From Gnetum montanum (Eukaryota > Streptophyta > Gnetopsida > Gnetales > Gnetaceae): DNA of 64,000 nt. A model generated the notes under the pieces. That model did not search any database. It was not told where the DNA came from and was given only the letters and a program-made list of their open reading frames with translations. Shown here in pieces: positions 22,331-34,727 of the stretch. The position numbers and the translations under genes are program-made. Location: positions 319,386-383,385 of the forward strand of contig MNCI01016265.1 of assembly GCA_015680685.1 (NCBI GenBank). Direction: 5' to 3'. How positions within the stretch are numbered: the stretch's first letter is position 1; every line of letters starts with the position of its first letter.

Positions 22331-25309
22331 GAAGGGCTTCTTTTATAACATAGACTAAACACTTCCACTAAGCTTAAAGTTATAAGAATAAACTTTTAAA
22401 ATATAGAGGAAGAGAAATCCACTTGCTCATTTTAAAATCAAAGTCATAGACATAATAGAGTTAGAGAGAATAAAGAAACCATGCTTTTTTCTCGAAAAAG
22501 AAAAAGAGTAGATATGAAAAATGAGGAGAGAGAGAAGAAATTCCAACACTTGAACTAGAGTCCAAAACCATAATTAAGAGAGATGAGTTCATAGAATTTA
22601 TTTTAAAGTAAGATCCCTTCCTAGTTATTTCTAGAGCCATTGTAAATCCATGAGGAAGAAGAAGCTAAAGTAGAAGAAGTTATATTTATTGCATTTTGGC
22701 CTCTATTGCCACTTTGAGATACAGAGCAACACTAAGCATTAAAACATAGTCTAATAGGGAAGCAATTTGTCATTTTATCCAAATCATTAGTTTAATGTGC
22801 TTTAGAGATAATAGCTTTTTAAGGCTTCATTTAATTCTCTACACCTATTTCTTTCACATTAAAGAGCTCTTCAAGTTTCGAGTAGAACAGGCTCTAGCTT
22901 TATCATTTTTCTTTCCTTGAACATATCAACATTTATGAGCTTTGTGCATAAACTTTTTCTATAATGACACATCATATTTTCAACCTTCGCTTCATAGTCC
23001 CAACTTTATCAAATAGAGATCTTCTTTTTAATCCATAAAATAATTACATCAAGCTTTATCTTGAGGCCTTTACTTTTAATCAAGTAATGATGCATATGTT
23101 TTTCAAATTCATCTAGATGAATTTCACTTGATTTACAGGCTAACTTAATTGACCTTCTTTAAAAAAAAATTAGGGCTAATCTTCCTTTTATTCTCAAGCT
23201 AAAACAAACACATACATTTAAACATCCTTTTTAAAAATGTTGAGTTGGACACTTCCACCTCAAAGAAAAGAAAATGTGTTTAAAAGAAACAAATTTTCCT
23301 TTTTTATTTTCACATTGGCTAATGTGCTAAAAAAAAACTTGAGGCCTACAAGATAAAACTTTCTAAAGGTTTCAAAAATAAATAATTTTCTCTTTTACCT
23401 TTTGTTGAGAAGCATTTGATGACTTTTCCATAGTAAAAAAATACTTATAATAAAAAAAAAAGACACAAGCTTTTACTATAACCCTTTTAAAACTTTTTTT
23501 CTTCCATGTTTAGCTTCACTATTCCACTCCTTATAACTTTTTAAAAAATTTTGAATACTAAGGTGTCTATTCGACCAATACATGTGTTTGTAAAATGCTT
23601 CTAAATAAGCTTCTTTCATCTAGATGCTTGGATGGACTTTAACTTAAGGTTTTCCAAGTAAAATTTTCTTTCAATCTTTCTATTTTGACTAGCTATTTTC
23701 ATGTCTTAAAGAAACCATCTCATCTAATTTTCATCTTGATGATTTGCTTTTCATCTAGATGCTGAGTTGGATACTTGAGCTTTTGTCCTTTTTCACCACA
23801 TAAGCTAAGCTCTTATGTAGAACTTTTTCATTATGTGATTTTTGGTCCACTAATTTTTATGGAGCATTTTTACATGTGACTTTAGTTTTTATTAAAATAA
23901 GCTCTTCAATTTTTTATACAATTTGGCTACCACATTAACAAATATAAAAGCCCATAAACAAGGTTTTTAAAACCTTGATTTTGAAAAGTTGAAAAGCTAA
24001 AAACATCTACAATAGCTCACACTACCAAAGACGTGTTTTCTTGCTTCAACTGTCACGTAGCTCTTTCCCCTAGCTTATAAAAAAAGAGCTTCTCCTTATT
24101 TTACATTTTGTGCCCACCTATCTTAAATGACTCAAAAGGCTCAGTAATAAAATAAAATAAAATAAAAAATAAGAAAAAATCTCTAGATGAAAACGGCTTT
24201 CAAAAGACATGTTTTTATGGGTGCCACATAAGTTAAGAACGTTGAGCTTTCAAAATTCTCCCAATATTTTCGTCCATACGAGAAAAAGGAAACGTTTCTA
24301 TTTCTACCATTTAAATGAGCTACAATTAGTTTAAACTACAATGTGCAATGTATTCTTGATAACTTTTCAAAACTCACAAAGCCTTCTTCAAAACTCACAA
24401 AGCCTTTTTTTGGTTGAGCTAGCAAAGATTAAAGAAAATCATCTAGATGTGTTGAAATTATCTAGATGATTTTAAATCATTTAAATAGCTTTAAAAGTTA
24501 CATTGTAAATGAGCTAGAAAAAAAATAGCTATGCATTGCAACTATCATGAAGAGTTTTTCTAGAAAAAATAGGTAGCATCACATAAAAAGACTTGAAATT
24601 GCAATCTAGTGTTTCTATAATAGAGCTCAACTAAGATTTCCAAGCTCAAAACACCTAAAAATTTCCCTCTTTTTGAGGTTGGAATAGATCACCACTAGAG
24701 CTAAGAAGTCAAAAAGAACATATAAAGTTCACAAAAAACTTAGTAATCCTAACTAGTTCATATTAATTAAGTAAAAAAAAAGAAGAAGAAGAAGCCATCA
24801 TTATAATTATAACACAATAGTAGCTCACGTCATATAAGCTCATATTAACCAAGTAACCAAAGCATGTCACCCAAACTTAGAGGCACATAGTCATTTTACA
24901 TAGAAGAGAAAGACTAAAACACTCCAAGCTCACTTGTAGCATTACAACAAGCTCATACAAGAACACAACATGGTAAGGAAATTAGAGACATCACCCTCAC
25001 CAAAACATAGAGAGGAATAGAGGAAAATAGAAACTTACATATAGAAGAATAAAAGAAAATATAAGCTCAAATCATATGCATAGCTTGTCTTTAGAAGTAT
25101 CACAACATAAATCATACACCCAACTTGTTACTAGAAGCATCATAACATAGACATTAAAGCAATCAAAGAAATTACCAAAAACCAACACAAATAAACATAC
25201 AACATAGCTTATATTCCCTCTTTTTGTTAGAAGAGATGAAAAATAGCTCCCCCTTTTATTAAATAGGTCAAGCTCAAAAGAAAGATGCTAAAACATGAAT
25301 AAGTTGGCT
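22331..25309. other. Very AT-rich intergenic block with repeated CATCTAGATG palindromes
   Basis: No ORF of note and no RT, gag or transposase text. It contains four exact CATCTAGATG sites (23110, 23617, 23752, 24440) and two near-matches (24181, 24459). It also has an (AAAAT)n run at about 24148-24172, a short GAA run at 24780-24792, and a direct repeat of TTCAAAACTCACAAAGCC near 24366 and 24388. A TTATAAAAAAAG box at 24077 follows ACGTG/CACGTA motifs at 24032-24057. Origin unknown. Confidence 0.5.
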
Positions 25310-25656
25310 ATGTTGATGGGTATGTGTTGACACAACCCTATTGATGCATCCTTTCATGCATTGTTATAGTCTAATCTTTTGCCTAAATAAGTACACACAA
25401 CTGCATTTATAGCACCTTGGGATCATAGTAGCAATGAAACTCTTGCAATTTTTTTTTTTTGTAGGAATTAGAAATTTTTTTCTTTGATTGCCAGTAGTGT
25501 GGATAGAATTAATTGAATAGAATTTTATTTTTAGCAATAAAATCAAGATTATTTCTAGCACTATACTTTTCAACACTTACAAAACTAATATTTTATTCCA
25601 TAATTGCATGATTATAACCACTTCAAACATAAAACATGAACATTTGATAATCCCAT
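25310..25656 (+). repeat. Partial LTR of a C/D-type element
   Basis: Starts like the U3 of C and D (GTTGACACAACCCTATTGATGCATCC) and later matches their R/U5 (GTAGTGTG, AAATCAAGATTATTTCTA, TAACCACTTCAAACAT) up to the base before D. It appears to be an older LTR into which D inserted; its right part is not in view. Confidence 0.6.
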
Positions 25657-26542
25657 TGATGAGTCACAAATAAGATAGGCTGCATCGGCAGGCATGCATC
25701 AATGCAACCTCGTCGACGTATCCCCATCAATGCATGGTAAGAAACATTGACGCAGATACGTCGACGCTAACACTGGAAGTGCCTATATAAATGTGCTCAA
25801 CATTCACATTTATGACATATTTAGTCATAGTTGTAGTTGAAATCTTATAGTTTCATTTCTCTAGAGTTAGAATATTTCCTCTGTGAGTGCTCGTAGTGTG
25901 TATCTAAAAGATTATATGAAGGTTTATTTGAGTGCCTCTGTACTTGAATGCATTGGCATGATCAACAATAACATTGAGATTTTCTAAATCCATTGCAGCA
26001 CTTAGACTAGCTTAACTTTACTTCTTAAGTACTTTACATTAATATTTTAATTAATTGATATAATTAATCATGAACATGTGACTATGACCACTTCAAGCAT
26101 TAAGTGTTAATGCTTGGTAATCTTAACAATGGATATTTGGTATGTCTAGCAATAGCCACTTGGTAACCCAGTAGTGTTAACACTAGTTTGGGATGTGTAT
26201 GGTAAGTGGGAATGGTTACTACATGTTAGGATAATTAGTTATGAGATTACCTAGTTAGTTAAATAATTAATCATTAAACATTTATTCAATCATCTAGAAA
26301 TTAGGATAAACATATATTAAAAGTACTTATAAAAATATATATCATGTGCATGAACCCACACTTAACCATACATACTGATAACACACAAGTAAGAGTTAAG
26401 AAGGTAATGACCTTACAACTACATGATTCACTATTTAGGAATATGAACTACTTGGATAACTAAGTCTACGAAGTTCAACTAGATTGCTAGTGAATGCTTA
26501 TGATTCGTATGCTTTGGCATAGGGAATACTTGCGGCTTATCA
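25657..26542 (+). repeat. 5' LTR of element D
   Basis: 886 bp, TGATGAG...CTTATCA (last motif mutated from CTCATCA). TATA box TATATAAAT at 25784-25792. No second LTR is present in the window, so age cannot be judged. Confidence 0.85.
25711..25766 (+). promoter_or_regulatory. 56-nt CpG-rich dyad in U3 of D
   Basis: CGTCGACGTATC (25711-25722) and GATACGTCGACG (25755-25766) are exact reverse complements. Inside them TCAATG pairs with CATTGA. The dyad ends 17 bp before the TATA box. Its CpGs are intact although the surroundings are CpG-poor. Confidence 0.75.
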
Positions 26543-26543
26543 T

Positions 26544-26561
26544 TGGTGTTATTGCCAGGGA
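26544..26561 (+). promoter_or_regulatory. Primer-binding site of D (tRNA-Asp type)
   Basis: TGGTGTTATTGCCAGGGA, one base after the LTR. It differs from the tRNA-Asp complement only by transitions. Confidence 0.85.
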
Positions 26562-26697
26562 CTTAGTTTAGCTAAATGGACAAAATATTATTAACTAAAG
26601 GAGTCATATACAAGTTTTGTGAGGAGAATACAACAACGTATCTCTCATAGTAATAATAATAACATTATCCTAAGGCACCCTTAGGTTTATTTTTGAA

Positions 26698-28950
26698 ATG
26701 GATTCTGCTCACAAGAAAGAATCTCCACTGCATGATGACTAGAATAATAGGCAACATGAGAGGACACAAAGAACTAGTGAGAAGCATCAACAATTGGAAG
26801 TCATGTATGCTCATCTAGAGCCCTATTATTTGGACTTTACGTTCATCCTCCATCAGGATGAGCAGCTACAATGGAGAGATATGGATGGTAGCATTGTGCT
26901 ACCCCCAAATCGATCCATTCCTACCATGCTCATGATTCAAATCATGAAAGTTGGGTATTAAAATAGGTGGACCTAAGTATGAAATCATGGAGCAAGTTTC
27001 TCAGGACTACTAACCTACAGAAGCATAACTTTGGAAAGATAAATGCATGGAGGTCCAATTTGAAGCCTCCAAAAGTAAACGGATCCCAATACCATTATTA
27101 TTCCAGCTGCATAAAGAGGATAAGGATTTCTTTTTTGGCCACTCCCAATCCTTCTTTCTTTGAGGAGATTACCTTTTACCAATGGTTACAGTCCACTTTG
27201 AAAAATCCTGGTGATGGAAAAATAGGATCCAAAGACAAAGGAAACTTAAAAGACAAATCTCATAGTCATTCATTTAAGGACAAGGGAAATGATAAGGACT
27301 AAAATGCAGTATTCTCCTAATCCTCTATCTTCATCATCATCCTCATCATCATTAAACTCTTATAGGAGGAGTTGTGACAAAGAAAAATATAGGAATGGTC
27401 AGGATCATAATGGAGATGATGGATAGTCCCATCATGATGATTAAAATTGGGATGGAAACCAACAAAGAGAGGGGAGAGAACATTGTTGAGAAAGGAGGCA
27501 TAGTAGAACTCACCATTAGAGACATGGTCATCATAGGAGCCACTGTAGACATGATGACGACGATGAACAATATCCCCAAGTTTGAGGAGGGATATAATGT
27601 CAATCCATAGCATCATGTGCAAGCTTTCTATGATGCCTATGCCTTGCAAAATATTGAAAATGATTAGTAGAAGCTAAAATTGTTCCCAAGAACATTCATA
27701 AAAGAAGTAGAAAGTTGGTATCAGTCCTTGGAACTAGAATCCATCCACCGATGGAGTACAATGTTAGTATTGTTCAATAACAAGTACCAAACATACTCCT
27801 AAGTGTCCAATTTGAGAAAAGAAAATCCAAGAATGGAAGCAAGGAAATCATGAATCCTTGAATGCATCCCTAAGTAGGTAATACTCTCTATTACAAAGTA
27901 ACTTTGTCATATCATAGATGGGCTCTGCAACAAAATAAGAGAAACTCTTGGGATCTATGTCCAAGGGAGACTTTCTGAGATAAAAGTTCATAAGATTCAA
28001 GGGCTCATAGAGTAGGCGGCCAAGGAAGAAGGGAAGTTTTAAAAAAATGAGAGAGTGCAAAAGAGTATAATAGAGATTCCTCCATTTGTAAAAGGGAGGT
28101 ATGTTTCTATGATACAGAGGAGGACACACTGCTAGATGAAGTAGTGTAAAGATAGACCTTGCTAATATAAGAATTTGTCTCTAAACTATTAGCTAAGATA
28201 GATAAAATATGGGACTCCTTAGATTATAAGTTCAAAATTACTTTAAAAATTATAAAGGAGAAGGTAGAATAGGAAAGTAGTAAAAGAGACATAAGAAGAA
28301 GGAGAGATATATACAAGGGGTATCTGCAACAAAAAGGTAAGGCTACCATGGTAGACAAGGTTGTATATTCAAAAAATGATGATGATGGATGTGATATTTA
28401 TTAACACAAACATCACAAGGAATGTTTTCCTATGATGTTGCATCTACAAGAATCTATAATGTATGCATTGAATCCAAAATTTGTAAAAAGGCAGCCACCC
28501 AAGAGATTGCCTTATCCTCAAGGCCATTTAAGGCAATAGTTCCACCAAATAGAGTACTATATGAATGAAGCATCACCTCAACCTTAGAAGAAATATTAGC
28601 AATGACAAAACCCACATTTGTGGAGATTCCATCTAGATAGTAGTATCCTTACCAGTAGTCGGATCCCTACAAATACTATGTCTAGCATCCTATATCTCCT
28701 CATGGCTCTAAAAGACATAACCCTTTCAATTACCACTACTACCTTCTAAGATATCATAGAATCCATACTTTGTGACCTGAGTCTCCTTATACTCATCCTC
28801 CTCATCCATCACCCAACTCTACACCACCAAATACCATTTCCTTGCCACCTATTTCATCTATGCAAGGTGAGATTCCACCACATCTACAGTAAAAAATGCA
28901 ACAAGGGCTGTTAACTTATAGTTGGATAGCTATTTGAGTGGTTCTAAATC
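26698..28950 (+). pseudogene. gag of element D
   Basis: Likely start ATG 26698 (MDSAHKKES). It has a basic, Ser/His-rich middle. The Retrotrans_gag core is at about 27560-27850 (NNIPKFEEGYNVNP, LKLFPRTFI, VESWYQSLELESIHRWSTM). A degraded Cys/His knuckle lies near 28390-28440 (HKHHKECFPMMLHLQES), followed by a Pro/Ser-rich tail. Product would be capsid and nucleocapsid. Numerous stops and frameshifts; the surviving ORFs at 26967-27302 and 27374-27610 are not both in the same frame. Confidence 0.75.
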
Positions 28951-29149
28951 TAAACCTTGAAAGAGGGCCTTCTTCAAGATCAACAATCCACCAAAACCCT
29001 TGTAGATACCTGTGGTTGCTAACCCTACATCCATCTCTTTTGAAATAACCATCGAGTCTTCGTTGAATTAAGTGTCCTCCAATGTGCATATCATGATGTT
29101 GAATCATGCAATTATTGATTAAATCAAGGTTAGCCACCTTTCTAGAAAA

Positions 29150-32100
29150 CAATCTAATTTAGGAAGTCCCCTTATTTACTTGCAATTCATCAAGAACAAT
29201 GTGTGTAAGAATCTACTAGACTCAAGTTCTAGAGTAAATCTAATCTCATAGGAAATGTACAAGACCTTGAACCTACCTCCATTGAAAAAAATGCAATATT
29301 AGACTCAAGCTTGTTAATCAATCCATTATTTTTCCCTTGGGACAAGTGAAGGACATCATGACTAATGTCTATGAATGGTCTTATCTTGTTGCTTTCTTGA
29401 TGATCCATGTAGAAAATTGCAAGGGGGACTTTCCTATCATATAAGGAAGGACTTTACTCAATACAATTGATGCCAAGATGAGGATTCAAGACCTTTCCTT
29501 GGAAATTTTCAAAAAAAAAAATGAATTTGGAAAAATACAGAAGAAGTGAGTTCCATGCATTACATACAATGATACAGGGTTCCATTGCATGCAGAAAATA
29601 TGGGCACTACAAAGTACATCTCTCAAAGCATGCAAAAAGTGTATTAAGGAATCTACTATTCAGAAGTGCATGTATGTAGTAGCCAAAAAATAGGAAGGAA
29701 CCTAGTGGCTGATAACAGAAGGTGGGAAAAATTCAAAAATATGAATGGAACAAATAGAAAGTCTCATAAGTGTTTACATTTAATACATGGATGAAATAGA
29801 GCAAATCAATAGCCAACTCTCCCATACACAAACTAAGATGGATTTGGAAGAGTTGGAGATACTACAACAATTCAAACAAGAGTTCCTTGAACTAAAGGCC
29901 TCACCGACTAATTTAGAATATGCTTATTTTGATAACACCAAGCTAATAATCATCAATGTTCATCTTGCTCAATCACAAAAAAAAAAGAAAAAAAAGAAAA
30001 AAAAGAAAAAAGAAGCTACTAAAAGTGGTTAACAAATGGCCAATAGTATTTTCTTGGTCATATCATGAATTGACGGGCATTGATCCAAGGATATGCTAGC
30101 ATCAAATATATACATACTCCTCCATTAAGCCCAAATGATAATCTCAAAGGTAATTGAATCCTAAGATGAAGAAAGTTGTAAAAGACGAATTAAATAGCTT
30201 CTTAAGGTGGGATTCATTAATCATTTTTGGAATAGTAAGTGGGTTAGCCATTCATCATTGTACCCAAGAAAGATGGTAAATGGAGGGTTTGCATAGACTA
30301 TAGACTATTGAATATGATAACTTTCAAGGATCATTTTTCATTACCATTTGTGAACTAGGTATTGAATACTATCGCAAGGCATGGCTACTATAGTTTTCTA
30401 GATAGTTATAGTGGCTTTAACCAAATCTGGATTCCACTAGAGGACCAAGTCAAAACCACTTTCACAAGTCCCTAGGAAAATTTTGCATACAAAAAGATGT
30501 TCTTTGACCTATGCAATGCTCCTACTACTTTCCAATGCCTAGTTCTTAGCATCTTCTTGAAACAAATTAGTAACAATCTAGAAGTCTTGATGGATGACTT
30601 CTCCACTTATGGTACTACTTTTAAGCAAGCTTTAGACTATTTCAAGTGTTGAAACATTGCATGTAGACAAACTTAAGGCTCAATCAGCAGAAAAGCCATT
30701 TGATGGTCCAAGAGGGGATGGTCTTGGGGCATATGATTTTAGAGAAAGGGATTGAGGTGGCCTTGGAAAAGTACAAGTCTTCCAAGGAATTACCAAATAA
30801 CTAGAAATAGAAAAATATTTAAGGTCATTCCTTAGGCACACTGGTTACTATCAATGATTCATTGAGAAGCTCTCCAAAATCATCAAGTCATTAGTAGAGC
30901 TAATAAAGAACAATGGATCCTTTGACTAGACCAAGAGATGCAAGAATGCATTCCAAAAATTAAAGCAAAAGCTCATGGAAACTCCTATTCTACCATCCTT
31001 TCACATCATGATAGATGCATCCAACTACACATTGAAAGTAGTGCTCATACAATTGGATGATTAGGAATGTCTATACTATATTCATTATGTAAGAAAAAGC
31101 ATTGTTGGTGCACAACTAAATTACACCACCACTGAGAAGGAGCTCATGGTAATGATGTATGTCTTGGAAAAATTCAAGCAATATGTGCTTAGATACAAAA
31201 TCTTTGTGTACATGGATTATAATGCTATCCATTTTCTAATGAATAAGATAGTGGTGAACCCTTGTGTCATATGGTGGCTAATGATCTTGCAAAAATTTGA
31301 TATTACAATGGTGTATAGAACTGAGAATGTGGTTATTGATCACTTGTCCTAGTTATGATGGGATGACAAAGAGGATTAAAAACCTCTATCTAATTAATTC
31401 TTAGACAAACTCCTCTTTGAAAAAGCTATTAATGCTTAGGAAACTAGGGGTACCAACTAGTACAATGATTTCCTCTTCTATCTTCTCACTCAGAAGACTC
31501 CATAAGAATGGAATCATAAAAAGAAATAATAGTTTCTTCATCAAGCCAAACACTTCATGGAGATCCAAGGTAACCTTTATAAGATTTATGTTGATGGCTT
31601 AGTGTGATGGTGCATACCTGATGTTGATCAACTACAAATTCTACAAGATAATCATGAAGGTTCTTGTGAGGGCCATTATGTAGGCAGGAGAACAATTGTA
31701 AAGATCATCATGGCATGCTACTTCTAGCCTACCATTTTTAGGGATGTCCATCATTTCTCCCATTCCTATGAATGCTATCAATGAGAAGGAGAAATGGTAA
31801 CCTAAATGGAGAGGTCTCAATAGTGGATTTAATCACAAAACTCCTTCAAAATCTAGGGAATTGATTCTATAGGACCCATCACTTCCATGTTTAATGAAAA
31901 GAAATACATCATCATTGTTGTTGACAACTACACAAAATGGGCTGAAGTTGTAGCTCACTAATTGTTCATCATCTATTGTAGCATGGTTTATTCAACAAAG
32001 TGTGGTAAATAGATTTGATATTCTAGGAGCACTTATTTCTGATAATGGAACTCACTTTATAAGACTACTTTTTAGAAATTGATGTAATGCTTTGACAACT

Positions 32101-32600
32101 CCCTATCACCCCCAAGCTAATGGTCAAGTCAAAGTTACTAATTTGAAAATAACTAAGATATTAATATGTACTATTAGTAACTATAGGAAGAAATAGAGCA
32201 CAAAAATCAATGATGCCCTATGGAATTATCGATCAACCTAGAAACTTCCTATAGGTTATTCTCACTATGAGTCACCTCTAATTCAAGCTAAGCTTCATAC
32301 ACTCTCAATGCTCTATGAGCTTGACCTTGATCTAAGCCTAGCATAAATAAATTCCAAATGACACCAAATGTGCTAGACGAGAATTGACAAGTAGTCCTAA
32401 AAATGAATGAAGTACACAAGGCACATGTCAAACAACATAATCATGATGCACTAAAAGAAGAGTTAAATTTCAAGAAAGTAATAAAGTTCTTAATTAGAAT
32501 CCCATGCATGTACCATAATGTACCAAGTTTCAGATGCTATGGAAAGGACCTTACCTCATTCATACAACTTTTTCTTTTGGTGTCATGATAATTTATCATC
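29150..32600 (+). pseudogene. pol of element D: protease, RT, RNase H, integrase
   Basis: Protease core near 29205-29260 (LLDSSSRVNLIS, with D-S-S instead of D-S-G). RT 30190-30660: LLKVGFI, VCIDYRLLN, FLDSYSGFNQIWIPLEDQ, catalytic V-L-M-D-D-F at 30582-30599. RNase H 30980-31350: MIDASNYTL, LNYTTTEKELMVM, YRTENVVIDHLS. Integrase 31640-32590: zinc-finger remnant near 31730-31790 and GIDSIGP plus VVDNYTKWAEVVA at 31855-31965, with a C-terminal region ending near 32590. The order RT-RH-INT marks Ty3/gypsy. The Lys run at 29978-30016 comes from an (AAAAAG)n microsatellite in the protease-RT linker. Frames are broken many times. Confidence 0.88.
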
Positions 32601-32940
32601 CTTTAAGTCTAGAGAAATGATTGTTGATCATCATCCAACAGGTAAAATCTTTCCTTAAACCAAGAGTAGTCAGCAACACTAATACCTCATCATGTGCATA
32701 AGCACACTATATTTTTTAGATATCTTCCTCTCAACTTAGTTGTGGGGGAGATGTCCATCCAAGCTAACACCTTGTAAGGACTAATCATTTTTCACTTTTT
32801 TTTTATTTTACATCATTCTTCACATGTTTTTTATTTTCTTGATGATTTCATCCATTATTTTATATATTTTTCCTTTTATTTTATCTTCCCTTTTAGTACT
32901 TTATTTTTTATACAAAATCTCTAATTTTGCTAATACTTTT
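32601..32940 (+). other. Spacer of D, left part
   Basis: Non-coding, T-rich. At 32737-32752 it contains TAGTTGTGGGGGAGAT, the purine motif that marks the end of the coding part in A, B, C and D. Interrupted by C at 32940. Confidence 0.65.
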
Positions 32941-33729
32941 TGATAAGACATCATATGTGAAGTAGTTTAGTTATGAGGACATCATGAAGCATAATTTTAT
33001 CAAGTGTATCAATTGGCTAAGATATTGTAGATGCTATATCATACATGCTATGTCACATCTACATTGTAGCATCCCTATCAATACATCTTAGTTGGTTGCT
33101 ACATCATAGATGCTATATCTCATTTGCTATATTGTAGATGCTATATTGCATCTACTATAACTTAGTTGCATCAACATATCCTCATTGACACAACCTTGTT
33201 GATGCATCCCCATCGATGCAACTAAATATATTAACACATCCCTATTGATGCAATGTTTGTATTTTCCTATAAATATGTAAGCAACTACCACATATTTGAC
33301 ACCATTTGATTTGTAGTGCAGCTAGGCTCTTGTAGTTTATTTCTATAATCTTAGCAAACAATCAATGAGTGCCCAAAGTGTGAATTTGAGTCAATTGTAC
33401 AACATCTTACTCAAGTGGCATTGTACCTAGATACATTCCATGAACGATAAGAAGATCAAGATCGATTCATATATATTACAACACTTTAACTTAGAATAGA
33501 TTTACTTTCAATGCAATTTTCTTTCTATGTACTTAGTTAATATTTACATTTCCATGTACATTAATCAATCAATGGAATGAATGAGACTAATTTCAAGCAT
33601 AAACATGTATTTTCTTGGTAATCCCAATAGTGTTATTGCTTGGTTTACCTAGTAGCATAACACTTGGCAATCCCAGTAGTAAATATGTGAGTTCATGATG
33701 TGTATGGCAAGCTAGAAACAAATACTCAT
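32941..33729 (+). repeat. 5' LTR of C, left part (up to insertion of B)
   Basis: Matches 48187 onward. Contains repeated U3 words of the type CC(C/T)ATTGATGCAA at 33178-33256 and TATAAATA at 33268-33275. Stops at the CTCAT duplication of B and continues at 42892. Confidence 0.88.
33725..33729. repeat. Target-site duplication CTCAT, left of element B
   Basis: CTCAT here and at 42887-42891. The uninterrupted LTR of C has a single copy in AATACTCATTATTC at 48931-48944, confirming the insertion point. Confidence 0.93.
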
Positions 33730-34602
33730 TGATGAGTCATGATTTTGCTAGCCCCGATATTGAAGCCTTGATATTGGATACACAATATTTGGTCCAAAGA
33801 AGTGATGTTGGATATCCAATATCATCTCTTCTATGCTAGCCTATAAATACAACACTCACGTGCATGATTGGGATATAGTTTTAGTTTCATTTTTCAATTA
33901 GCTTCTTCGTAGATTATTGATTTTTAGTCCTGTTATTTCCTAGTGCATGCCCACAGTGTGATGTTTGTAATTATATGACATTCTTATTCAAGTGTGACGT
34001 AGTTGGACACATTACATGATCAGAAATAAAGATCGAGATTACTTCCATCATTGTAGCATCCACTTAGATTTATTGTTGCTTTAATTATTTAATTGTTTAA
34101 TATTTTCTTTAGTTATTTTTTTCATTTATTGCTATTTACTGTTTTTGTCATTAAGCAGAATGAGTATGACTAATCGCAAGCATTTGAGTGAAATTATTTG
34201 GCAAGCCCAATGTCATATGCTTGGCAAGCCCAGTGTCATATGCTTGGAAACCATAATGGTAGTTATACAAAGTCTAGTGCATGTGAGGATGGTTAGGGAT
34301 GGATACTCATTTCACATGGGCTAGTTTAGACTTTACTTTTCACTATTTATTAGCTTAATTAATTTATCTCTTTATTATCATTAGGAGCAACATATGATTA
34401 GGCAACATTGATCATATGCCTCACTTTGGACTAAGTCATACATGACAAAGTTACCACTAATCCAAGTGGGAAGATAGCGAACTGTGATCAAAGCATAACA
34501 ATTTAGATGCATAACTAGTCCCATCCACAGAATTTGATCGAATCATGCATGAATGCTTGTGATTCATATGGTTGGATGTAGGGGGTGCCTAGCCGCTCAT
34601 CA
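33730..34602 (+). repeat. 5' LTR of element B
   Basis: 873 bp, TGATGAG...CTCATCA. TATA box CTATAAATAC, with TATAAATA at 33842-33849. It is longer than the 3' LTR because the stretch at 33760-33800 is missing from the latter. Confidence 0.93.
33770..33823 (+). promoter_or_regulatory. U3 dyad of element B
   Basis: GATATTGGATA (33770-33780) and TATCCAATATC (33813-33823) are exact reverse complements. The dyad ends 18 bp before TATAAATA. It differs in sequence from the dyad in D but has the same placement. Confidence 0.7.
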
Positions 34603-34603
34603 T

Positions 34604-34621
34604 TGGTGCTGTTGCCAGGGA
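34604..34621 (+). promoter_or_regulatory. Primer-binding site of B (tRNA-Asp type)
   Basis: TGGTGCTGTTGCCAGGGA, one base after the LTR. Changes from the tRNA-Asp complement are all C-to-T or G-to-A. Confidence 0.87.
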
Positions 34622-34727
34622 TGGTGCCGGTTATCTAGATCAATTATATCATACATGATCACTATAAATACCTTAATGCTATATCTTTCAGAAAATATTA
34701 AATCACACACATCATTCACTAGAAATA

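Noticed and set aside
24770-24800. GAA/AAG run as a functional Lys/Glu-coding segment
   Set aside because: Simple microsatellite with no open frame around it.
27317-27649. Minus-strand His/Ile-rich ORFs
   Set aside because: Antisense to the basic region of D's gag.
29787-30032. ORF with a poly-Lys tail, a possible nuclear protein
   Set aside because: It is the protease-RT linker of D; the Lys run comes from an (AAAAAG)n microsatellite.
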